NCBI GenBank assembly: GCA_003132125.1
Contig: PKWT01000417.1
Location: 1 to 5,029, forward strand
DNA: 5,029 nucleotides
Reading direction: 5' to 3'
From: Micrococcales bacterium
Lineage (GTDB): Bacteria; Actinomycetota; Actinomycetes; Actinomycetales; Dermatophilaceae
The notes below the pieces were generated by a model. That model worked only from the letters and a program-made list of their open reading frames with translations, did not search any database and had not been told where the DNA came from. Below, piece by piece: positions 1 through 5,029 of this stretch. The first letter of the stretch is position 1. Every line of letters starts with the position of its first letter. A program made the translations under genes and the position numbers.

Positions 1-689
1 TCGCGATCTTCTTGGGCTCGGCGCTCCCCGCCCTGCTCTGGGGAGTCGCGCTGACGAACGTGGTGATGGGCGTGCCGATCAACGCCGACAAGGAGTACAC
101 CGGCAACCTCTTCACCCTCCTCAATCCGGTCGGGCTGCTCGGCGGGCTGACCACTGTGGCGCTCTTCCTCACCCACGGTGCGATCTACATCGCCCTCAAG
201 ACGGACGGCGATGTCAGGCACGAGGCACGCCAGCTGTCGATCAAGGTCGGTGCTGTGGCGGCGGTGCTTGCGGTCATCCTGCTCGTGACCATCAACGTAT
301 CCACCGGTTCGGCTGCATCGTGGATCGCCGCCGTGGTGGCCGCAGTCGCTCTGCTGGCCGGTTTGTTCGCTGCCTTCCGTCAGCGTGAGGGATGGGCTTT
401 CGTCGGGACGTTCGTTGCGATCGGAGCAGCCGTGGCGACCCTGTTCCTGGCGCTCTTCCCCGACGTGATGCCGTCGTCAACCAACGCGGCGTGGTCCCTC
501 ACTGCGACGAATGCGAGCAGCACGGCATACACGCTCACGATCATGACCTGGGTCGCTGCGATCTTCACTCCAATTGTCCTGCTGTACACCTCGTGGACCT
601 ACTGGACGTTCCGCAAGCGGATCAGCACCGACCACATCCCGGCGACGAGTGTGGGCATCCCGACGAGCGGCGCTGGCACACTGAGCTGA
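1..689 (+). CDS. cydB: Cytochrome bd quinol oxidase subunit II, C-terminal part (5' truncated)
   Basis: CydB is the second membrane subunit of the bd-type terminal oxidase, which oxidises quinol and reduces oxygen to water in the cytoplasmic membrane. The reading frame enters from the left edge (first full codon at 3) and gives 228 residues ending at TGA 687-689. The missing N-terminal part is probably somewhat over 100 residues, judging from usual CydB length. Visible segments include about six hydrophobic helices (roughly fragment residues 1-24, 43-66, 82-98, 106-125, 131-151, 177-203). Family-like stretches are LLNPVGLLGG followed by THGAIYIALKT, and FPDVMPSSTNAAWSL followed by YTLTIMTWVAAIFTPIVLLY, the latter typical of actinobacterial CydB. 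A short Ser/Thr/Gly tail follows the last helix and the basic FRKR. The stop codon shares a base with the cydD start, indicating one operon; cydA is expected upstream. Confidence 0.95.
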   Translation, partial: AIFLGSALPALLWGVALTNVVMGVPINADKEYTGNLFTLLNPVGLLGGLTTVALFLTHGAIYIALKTDGDVRHEARQLSIKVGAVAAVLAVILLVTINVSTGSAASWIAAVVAAVALLAGLFAAFRQREGWAFVGTFVAIGAAVATLFLALFPDVMPSSTNAAWSLTATNASSTAYTLTIMTWVAAIFTPIVLLYTSWTYWTFRKRISTDHIPATSVGIPTSGAGTLS

Positions 690-2344
690 TGCGTCCGTTC
701 GACCCCCGACTGCTCACCCAGGTCCCTGCGACACGGAGACCGGTGGTGGCTCTCGGCGCGATCGGCGTGGTGCAAGGCCTCGCGACGATCGGGCTCGCGT
801 TCGCGCTGACCAACCTGGTGGTCGCCGTCGTGGAGGGCCGCGAGGTTGTGACGCCGGGTTCCTGGCTCGTGGGCCTGTTCACCGTCCGTGCCCTGCTGGC
901 CGTGGCGAACGAGCTGGTTGGCTCATGGGCCGGGTTGCGGGTGTCGACGGTGCTTCGAGAGCGTCTGATCGCGGCCTGGATGGAGCGCGACGCAGACTCG
1001 CGGCCCGAGGCGGGACGCGCGCAAGCCCTGGCGACACAAGGGATGACCAGCATCGAACCGTATGTCGCGCGCTACCTTCCAGCCCTGGTCTCGGGCGCTT
1101 TCCTGCCGCTCCTTGCCATCGGCACCCTGCTGCTCGTCGACTGGCCAAGTGCGCTGATCGTCGCCCTGACCGTCCCGCTGCTCCCTGTCTTCGCGGCTCT
1201 CATCGGGCACACGACGGAGAAGTCGACCCAGCGTCGGTGGCAGTCGCTGTCGGCGTTGTCCGGCCATTTCCTCGATGTCATGCGGGGTCTGCCGACGCTT
1301 TCGTCGTACGGGCGGGCCGAGGCGCAGGTGGAGACGATCGCCACCGTGAGCCGGCGTCATCGGCTGGCCACGATGCAGACGCTCCGGCTGGCCTTCATGA
1401 GCGCGGCCGCGCTCGAGCTGCTGGCGACCATCTCCGTGGCGCTCGTCGCCGTGACAGTGGGCATCCGGCTGGCCAACGGCGCGATGCCGCTCGACACGGC
1501 AATGTTGGCCATTCTCCTTGCGCCAGAGGCTTATTGGCCGATCCGGCGGGTCGGTGCGGAGTTCCACGCTGCTGCCGACGGTGCCGTGGCTATTGGCGAC
1601 GTCATCAATGAGCTCGCCCCAACCACCCCCACGGTCCCCACCGTCACCCACTCTCGACCGAACACCGCGGATCGCGCGTTTTCGCCCGTTCAGGACGCCG
1701 AAATGCGCGATCCACGGTGTTCGGTCGTGGTCGAGGGGGTCACGTACGGCTACCCGGGCGCGGCCACCGACGTCCTGAGCCATCTGTCTCTTGAGCTACC
1801 GATCGGGCTCACCGTCGTCACTGGTCCCTCCGGCGCCGGGAAGTCGACGCTCCTGGAGCTACTGGCCGGGCTTCGCCGGCCGAGTGCAGGTACGGTCACG
1901 GCACCCCGTTCACACCTGGTCACCCAACGGCCCTTCCTCGCTTCCGGGACCGTGAGAGACAACCTCACCCTCGGCAACGACAGCACCGATGACGAGCTCT
2001 GGGACATGCTGCGCGAGGTCGGGCTCGAGGGCATGGTCGCTGCGTTTGAGCAGGGCCTTGACACCCGGCTGGGCGATGACGGGTTTGGCCTGTCTGCCGG
2101 TCAGCGCGCCCGCCTCACCCTGGCAAGGGCCGCACTCTCGAACGCCCCGATGGTCCTGCTCGATGAGCCCACGGCTCACCTCGATGAGGAGTCAGCAGCG
2201 TTGGCGCATCACATGATCCAGCGCTTGGCTGCGTTGCGCACGGTCGTCGCCGTGACCCATCGACCCGAGCTGCTGACTCTCGCGGACAAACACGTCCAGC
2301 TGGTTCTGCATCCGACCACGGCCTTGGCGGAGGTCAGCTCATGA
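689..2344 (+). CDS. cydD: CydD, ABC transporter permease/ATP-binding subunit for cytochrome bd assembly
   Basis: 551 residues, one half of the heterodimeric CydDC exporter. Cytochrome bd fails to assemble without it; E. coli CydDC has been described as a cysteine/glutathione exporter and more recently as a heme transporter, so the substrate here is open. The membrane domain spans about residues 18-285, with hydrophobic segments near 18-48, 57-80, 128-172 and 232-280. The ATPase domain starts near 345. Seen there: aromatic A-loop YGYP (353-356), Walker A GPSGAGKST (379-387), Q-loop Q413, signature LSAGQ (468-472, for consensus LSGGQ), Walker B with D492 and catalytic E493, D-loop HLD (497-499) and switch H524. 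ATG 689 is chosen because it overlaps the cydB stop (TGATG) and gives normal family length. No good ribosome binding site precedes it, so translation probably depends on coupling to cydB. The frame is open further upstream, but that part lies over cydB. The domain linker (about 310-344) is long and carries a large inverted repeat at 1655-1727. Confidence 0.95.
   Translation: MRPFDPRLLTQVPATRRPVVALGAIGVVQGLATIGLAFALTNLVVAVVEGREVVTPGSWLVGLFTVRALLAVANELVGSWAGLRVSTVLRERLIAAWMERDADSRPEAGRAQALATQGMTSIEPYVARYLPALVSGAFLPLLAIGTLLLVDWPSALIVALTVPLLPVFAALIGHTTEKSTQRRWQSLSALSGHFLDVMRGLPTLSSYGRAEAQVETIATVSRRHRLATMQTLRLAFMSAAALELLATISVALVAVTVGIRLANGAMPLDTAMLAILLAPEAYWPIRRVGAEFHAAADGAVAIGDVINELAPTTPTVPTVTHSRPNTADRAFSPVQDAEMRDPRCSVVVEGVTYGYPGAATDVLSHLSLELPIGLTVVTGPSGAGKSTLLELLAGLRRPSAGTVTAPRSHLVTQRPFLASGTVRDNLTLGNDSTDDELWDMLREVGLEGMVAAFEQGLDTRLGDDGFGLSAGQRARLTLARAALSNAPMVLLDEPTAHLDEESAALAHHMIQRLAALRTVVAVTHRPELLTLADKHVQLVLHPTTALAEVSS
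1655..1727. repeat. 73-nt near-perfect inverted repeat inside cydD, possible palindromic insertion element
   Basis: The left arm 1655-1677 begins CGACCGAACACC and the right arm 1705-1727 ends GGTGTTCGGTCG. The 23-nt arms pair at 22 positions; the only mismatch is C1668 against A1714. Pairing continues inward with a G-U pair (1678/1704), three T-A pairs (1679-1681 with 1701-1703), a bulged T1682, two C-G/G-C pairs (1683-1684 with 1699-1700) and a small inner stem (1687-1689 with 1695-1697) closing on loop 1690-1694. Outside the arms the pairing stops. The element is translated in frame as residues 323-346 of CydD, exactly between the membrane domain and the ATPase domain. Stop codons are absent in this frame. 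The structure is directly visible; calling it a mobile or REP-like repeat is inference, because no second copy exists in this window. Confidence 0.8.
2329..2334 (+). promoter_or_regulatory. Ribosome binding site of cydC
   Basis: GGAGGT lies six bases before the cydC ATG at 2341, inside the last codons of cydD. It is a near-consensus Shine-Dalgarno sequence and decides the cydC start together with the ATGA overlap. It contrasts with cydD, which has no comparable site. Confidence 0.85.
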
Positions 2345-4113
2345 CGACCGCCGAGACCCGAACAGTCACCACGGCCGGCGGCGAATCCCGACAGGCCCCA
2401 GCCGTCGACTCAGTCGTCACCCAAACCGTTGCCCCAGGCATCGCCCCTGCCCCTGAAGGCACAGGTATCCGGGGCATCCGGGCGGTTCTGGACGCCGGGC
2501 TGCTCGGTGGCGTCGCCACCGCATCGGGCATCGCCCTCACCGCCACCTCGGGCTGGCTGATCGTCCGCGCCAGCGAACGCCCGGTCATCCTCCTGTTGAT
2601 GACGGCCATCGTGGCGGTGCGTACCTTCGGCATGGCCCGGCCTGTTTTTCGCTACTGGGAGCGCCTGCGCTCCCATGACGTAGCCCTGACTGATCTCGCC
2701 GACCGACGCACGACGGCATACGCGCGGCTGATCCCACTCACCCCGGCACGGCTTGGCCGCCGCGGTCGGGCCGACCTCCTGACCGGGGTCGTCGACGACC
2801 TGAGCGACGTCGTGGACGCGCAGGTCAGGGTCACGGTGCCAATCCTTTCGACCATCGTTGCGAGCGTGCTTGCCGTGATCGTCGCAGCGCTGCTCTCACC
2901 GAGCGCCGGCCTGGTGGTTGCCGCCATGGCGATCGTCACCGCGGCCATTTTCGTTCTCGGCTGGCAGCTGGAGACTCGCTCGCAGCAGACACTGCTGGCA
3001 GCGCGCGCCGAGGTCGCCCGGGTCACGGCCCTGGTGGCCGGCAACGCCAGCGAGCTCCAGGCGATAGGAGCTGAGGGCCAGGCGCAGTCCTGGTTGGTCA
3101 CAGCTCATGCGGATCTGCGCTGGGCAGCGGGTCGACAGAGTCATGGCCGTGCCGCAGCCGCGGGGCTTCTCCTCCTGCTGACCGCCGCCGGCACGATCGC
3201 CATGACGGCCGCGATCCTGCCGGGCGTCGGCACTACGATCTCGGCGCCGGTCGCGGCCCTACTGGTCCTGATGCCGATCGCGCTCGGGGACGCCTTCTCC
3301 ACCCTGCCCGATGCCATGCGGGCCCTCGCGCGGTCCCGGGCCAGTGCCGTCCGATTGCACGCGATGCTCGACCAGCAGCCGGCGGTACGGGCCACCGGTG
3401 TCCTTTCGCTGGACACGCAAACCGACACCCCATCCGGTATGCCGTCACGACTCTTGGTGACCGATCTCACCGCCGCGTGGGCCGGGACTGCGTCAGACGT
3501 CGGCCCGCTGGACCTGGAGGTCCAGCGCGGCCAGCACCTCGCGATCACCGGCCCCAACGGGTGCGGAAAGTCCACGCTCCTTGCCGTGCTGGCCCGACAT
3601 CTCGACCCCACCGGCGGGGGCTACCGCCTGGGCAACCACGACGCCTTGCAGCTCGAGCTCGGGCAGGCGCGCCAGGTGTTCGCCGTTCTCGACGACGAGC
3701 CGCATCTGTTCGCCTCGACGCTGCGCGCCAACCTCCAGCTGGCGCGACCCGTGACAACAGATCCGGAGCTCATCGAAGCAATGACCAGTGCAGGTCTGGG
3801 CCGGTGGTTCGCCGACCTGGCTCAAGGGCTCGACACCGTCATCGGGTCCGGCGGCCGCGGTGTCTCCGGCGGGGAGCGCGCACGGCTCGGGCTGGCCAGG
3901 TGCCTGGTCTCCGAACGGCCGGTGCTGCTGCTCGACGAGCCGGTGGCCCACCTCGACCACACCACGGCCGAGGCGGTCCTAGGCGACCTCACTCGCTCAA
4001 CCACGGGGCGGTCGGTGATCATGGTCAGCCATCGCCCCGACGGCCTTGCCGGGTTCGACAGGGTCATCGACCTTTCGAGCCCGCAGGCGTCAGGTCATGG
4101 TGAGTGCGGCTGA
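2341..4113 (+). CDS. cydC: CydC, ABC transporter permease/ATP-binding subunit for cytochrome bd assembly
   Basis: 590 residues, partner of CydD in the heterodimeric CydDC transporter of the cytoplasmic membrane. CydC-type marks are SGWLIVRAS (70-78) and the RPVFRYWERLRSHD stretch (100-113), equivalent to the RYxERLxSHD of known CydC proteins. Hydrophobic segments lie near 50-77, 82-104, 165-208 and 272-318. The ATPase domain runs from about 370: W380 in the A-loop position, Walker A GPNGCGKST (404-412), signature VSGGE (508-512), Walker B with D532 and E533, D-loop HLD (537-539) and switch H564. The usual Q-loop glutamine is replaced by aspartate (D452, in VLDDEPHLF), and the signature ends in E rather than Q. 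The N-terminal ~40 residues are rich in Thr, Ala and Pro and precede the first helix. ATG 2341 overlaps the cydD stop as ATGA and has a GGAGGT site six bases upstream. The gene is separate from cydD, not fused to it as in some actinobacteria. Confidence 0.95.
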   Translation: MTTAETRTVTTAGGESRQAPAVDSVVTQTVAPGIAPAPEGTGIRGIRAVLDAGLLGGVATASGIALTATSGWLIVRASERPVILLLMTAIVAVRTFGMARPVFRYWERLRSHDVALTDLADRRTTAYARLIPLTPARLGRRGRADLLTGVVDDLSDVVDAQVRVTVPILSTIVASVLAVIVAALLSPSAGLVVAAMAIVTAAIFVLGWQLETRSQQTLLAARAEVARVTALVAGNASELQAIGAEGQAQSWLVTAHADLRWAAGRQSHGRAAAAGLLLLLTAAGTIAMTAAILPGVGTTISAPVAALLVLMPIALGDAFSTLPDAMRALARSRASAVRLHAMLDQQPAVRATGVLSLDTQTDTPSGMPSRLLVTDLTAAWAGTASDVGPLDLEVQRGQHLAITGPNGCGKSTLLAVLARHLDPTGGGYRLGNHDALQLELGQARQVFAVLDDEPHLFASTLRANLQLARPVTTDPELIEAMTSAGLGRWFADLAQGLDTVIGSGGRGVSGGERARLGLARCLVSERPVLLLDEPVAHLDHTTAEAVLGDLTRSTTGRSVIMVSHRPDGLAGFDRVIDLSSPQASGHGECG

Positions 4114-4125
4114 GACTTGAGGGCC

Positions 4126-4160
4126 CCCCGACTTCCCCTGAGGTCGGGGCTTCGCCTCTT
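4126..4160 (+). terminator. Probable terminator of the cyd operon
   Basis: Arms 4126-4135 (CCCCGACTTC) and 4140-4149 (GAGGTCGGGG) form a 10-bp stem with one G-U pair and a CCCT loop. It begins 12 bases after the cydC stop. The downstream CTTCGCCTCTT is only moderately T-rich, as is common for actinobacterial terminators. It also sits just beyond the end of the candidate - strand gene at 4169-4429, so it could serve both, although on that strand no T-run follows. Confidence 0.7.
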
Positions 4161-4168
4161 CCGGAAAC

Positions 4169-4429
4169 CTACATTCGCCCGAGCAGGACCGCCAGGAGTG
4201 CGTTGACTGCCACGATGAGGAGCACCAAGAGGACCACCCCGACGACGTACCCCAAGCGCCTCAGAACCGCCTGGACCACGGCGCGCAGGCCCCCCAGAAG
4301 TCTCATCCGCGCAGGGTAGCGCCCAGGCGAGGCACGTAGGGCGTCCACGTACTGCGGAGGCTGCGAGGGCTGGGATCGCTCAGGCGGCGGTGCCCGGAGG
4401 TGGTCGGGGTCAACGGCCGCGCGTCGCAT
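4169..4429 (-). CDS. Hypothetical small protein with one C-terminal membrane helix
   Basis: I do not recognise a family. The 86-residue frame has a Pro/Arg/Gln-rich first half (residues 1-40), a basic amphipathic-looking stretch (about 43-58, with RAVVQAVLRR) and a strongly hydrophobic helix (about 61-83, YVVGVVLLVLLIVAVNALL region) ending two residues before the last Met, stop TAG. About 81% of codons end in G or C, as expected for a gene here. ATG 4429 has only a weak GGA just before it; ATG 4306 would give a 45-residue protein containing only the basic stretch and the helix, also without a clear ribosome binding site. It converges on cydC across a shared hairpin. The orientation suggests a membrane-anchored protein with the basic part in the cytoplasm (positive-inside rule, inference). 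The overlapping + strand reading (4104-4319) is Thr/Arg-rich and less protein-like. Confidence 0.45.
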   Translation of the reverse strand: MRRAAVDPDHLRAPPPERSQPSQPPQYVDALRASPGRYPARMRLLGGLRAVVQAVLRRLGYVVGVVLLVLLIVAVNALLAVLLGRM

Positions 4430-4572
4430 TCCAGTCCGGGGGGGCCGAGATCTCCTTGAGTGTCTGGGCCAAGGCGAGGGCGGTGGGGTCCGGCCGAGCT
4501 CCAGGCCGAGCCGGGTGGCTGGATCTCGATCTGAACAAGCCTGGGCTCGCGGCCGTGCGGTTCAATGGGCGC
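4430..4572. other. Ambiguous stretch upstream of the phosphatase gene
   Basis: No promoter, RNA gene or terminator could be recognised here. The stretch is nevertheless open in several frames. On the - strand a 54-codon frame (ATG 4574 to TGA 4410-4412) has third positions about 81% G/C, higher in its second half, where it reads plausible protein such as DPTALALAQTLKEIS. An AGGG lies eight bases before that ATG. On the + strand the phosphatase frame is open back to 4219, and its third codon positions are the same bases, so the composition signal cannot tell the two apart. The - frame would also overlap the start of the 86-residue candidate gene by 20 bases. Confidence 0.4.
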
Positions 4573-5029
4573 ATGCATCCCGCCCTGACATACCGCATCT
4601 GCGTCATCTGCTCCGGCAACATCTGCCGGTCGCCGATGGGCGAGGTCATCCTCCGGTCGATGCTTCTGTCTGCGGGCCTTGGCGACCGCGTGGTTGTCGA
4701 CTCAGCAGGCACCGGTGGTTGGCACGAGGGTGATGGCGCGGACCCGCGCACCGTGCAGACTCTCCGGGACCACGGGTATGACGGCACTCACCACCGCGCG
4801 CGGGAGTTCCGACCCGAGTGGTTCAGCGACAGGGACTTGATCGTGGTGGCCGACGAGGGACACCTGCAGGACCTTCGTGACTGGGCTCCCGATGACCATG
4901 CCTCGGCGAAGGTCCGGCTTCTGCGCGAGTTCGACCCCACGGCGGTCGACTCCGGCACGCTCGAGGTGGACGACCCATACTTCGGAGATGCCGCGGGGTT
5001 CGACCACTGCTTGACCGTGGTGGAACGTG
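4573..5029 (+). CDS. Low-molecular-weight protein tyrosine phosphatase (3' truncated)
   Basis: A cytoplasmic phosphatase that hydrolyses phosphotyrosine through a cysteinyl-phosphate intermediate. The 152 residues visible nearly fill the usual 155-165 of the family; the frame runs off the window without a stop. The N-terminal P-loop reads CSGNICRS (residues 13-20), matching CX5R(S/T) with nucleophile C13 and phosphate-binding R19. The second family cysteine, C18, is present. A SAGTGGWHEG segment with the substrate-loop tryptophan follows, and the general acid is D134 in the conserved DPYFG. ATG 4573 gives an N-terminus of normal length (about eight residues before the first strand). Its upstream GGGCGC is a weak ribosome binding site, and an in-frame GTG at 4555 is an alternative start. 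In actinobacteria such enzymes (for example PtpA of Mycobacterium tuberculosis) act in signalling or on host proteins; the role here is not shown by the context. The gene is probably not part of the cyd operon, given the hairpin between them. Confidence 0.93.
   Translation, partial: MHPALTYRICVICSGNICRSPMGEVILRSMLLSAGLGDRVVVDSAGTGGWHEGDGADPRTVQTLRDHGYDGTHHRAREFRPEWFSDRDLIVVADEGHLQDLRDWAPDDHASAKVRLLREFDPTAVDSGTLEVDDPYFGDAAGFDHCLTVVER

Noticed and set aside
648..682. Inverted repeat AGTGTG/CACACT just before the cydD start
   Set aside because: Only six pairs across a 23-base loop, which is expected by chance at this composition.
392..688. Upstream extension of the cydD frame to 392
   Set aside because: It would overlap nearly 300 bases of cydB, whose protein is clearly real there. 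The upstream translation is Asp/His/Arg-rich and unlike CydD, and ATG 689 gives the normal N-terminus.
923..1783. Long - strand open frame (286 codons) opposite cydD
   Set aside because: It is a shadow of cydD in GC-rich DNA. The translation is Arg/Gly/Asp-rich with no domain-like pattern, while the + strand carries all ABC transporter motifs.
2652..3101. - strand frame opposite cydC (149 codons)
   Set aside because: Ser/Ala/Arg/Thr-rich shadow without recognisable features; the + strand encodes the CydC membrane domain.
3391..3416. Small inverted repeat GTGTCC/GGACAC in the cydC linker
   Set aside because: Six base pairs only. It lies in the equivalent linker to the cydD palindrome but shares no sequence with it, so it is not a second copy.
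4104..4319. + strand frame of 71 codons after cydC
   Set aside because: It starts inside the cydC end, runs through the terminator hairpin and reads low-complexity Thr/Arg/Pro. The - strand reading of the same bases gives a convincing membrane helix.
4575..4787. Extension of the - strand 54-codon frame opposite the phosphatase gene
   Set aside because: This part is antisense to unmistakable phosphatase sequence, including the active-site loop, and reads Arg/Ser/Pro-rich.

Overview
This is high-GC DNA whose codons end mostly in G or C, with tightly overlapping genes. Together with the proteins encoded, it fits an actinobacterium (Actinomycetota); no closer placement can be made safely. Most of the window is the distal part of a cytochrome bd oxidase operon. 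The 3' part of cydB comes first, followed by cydD and cydC, all on the + strand. cydA would be expected just upstream, outside the window.

Layout: cydB (5' end missing) ends at 689 in a TGATG overlap with cydD (689-2344). cydD overlaps cydC (2341-4113) by ATGA, with a strong GGAGGT ribosome binding site just before the cydC start. A 10-bp GC-rich hairpin at 4126-4149 follows cydC and probably ends the operon. On the - strand, 4169-4429 can encode a small protein with one membrane helix, convergent with cydC. The 4430-4572 stretch is ambiguous, being open and coding-like in more than one frame. From 4573 to the window edge lies a low-molecular-weight protein tyrosine phosphatase with intact active-site motifs, lacking only its last residues.

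How the genes work together: CydB is a membrane subunit of the quinol-oxidising bd-type terminal oxidase. CydD and CydC form a heterodimeric ABC transporter needed to assemble that oxidase. The coupled gene overlaps should keep the subunits expressed together. The phosphatase and the small membrane protein have no evident link to respiration.

The most unusual structure is a 73-nt, nearly perfect inverted repeat (1655-1727) inside cydD. It falls exactly in the linker between the membrane and ATPase domains and is read through in frame. It resembles a palindromic mobile repeat that has been accommodated inside a protein, in the manner of Rickettsia palindromic elements. No CRISPR array, tRNA, rRNA or transposase gene was seen.
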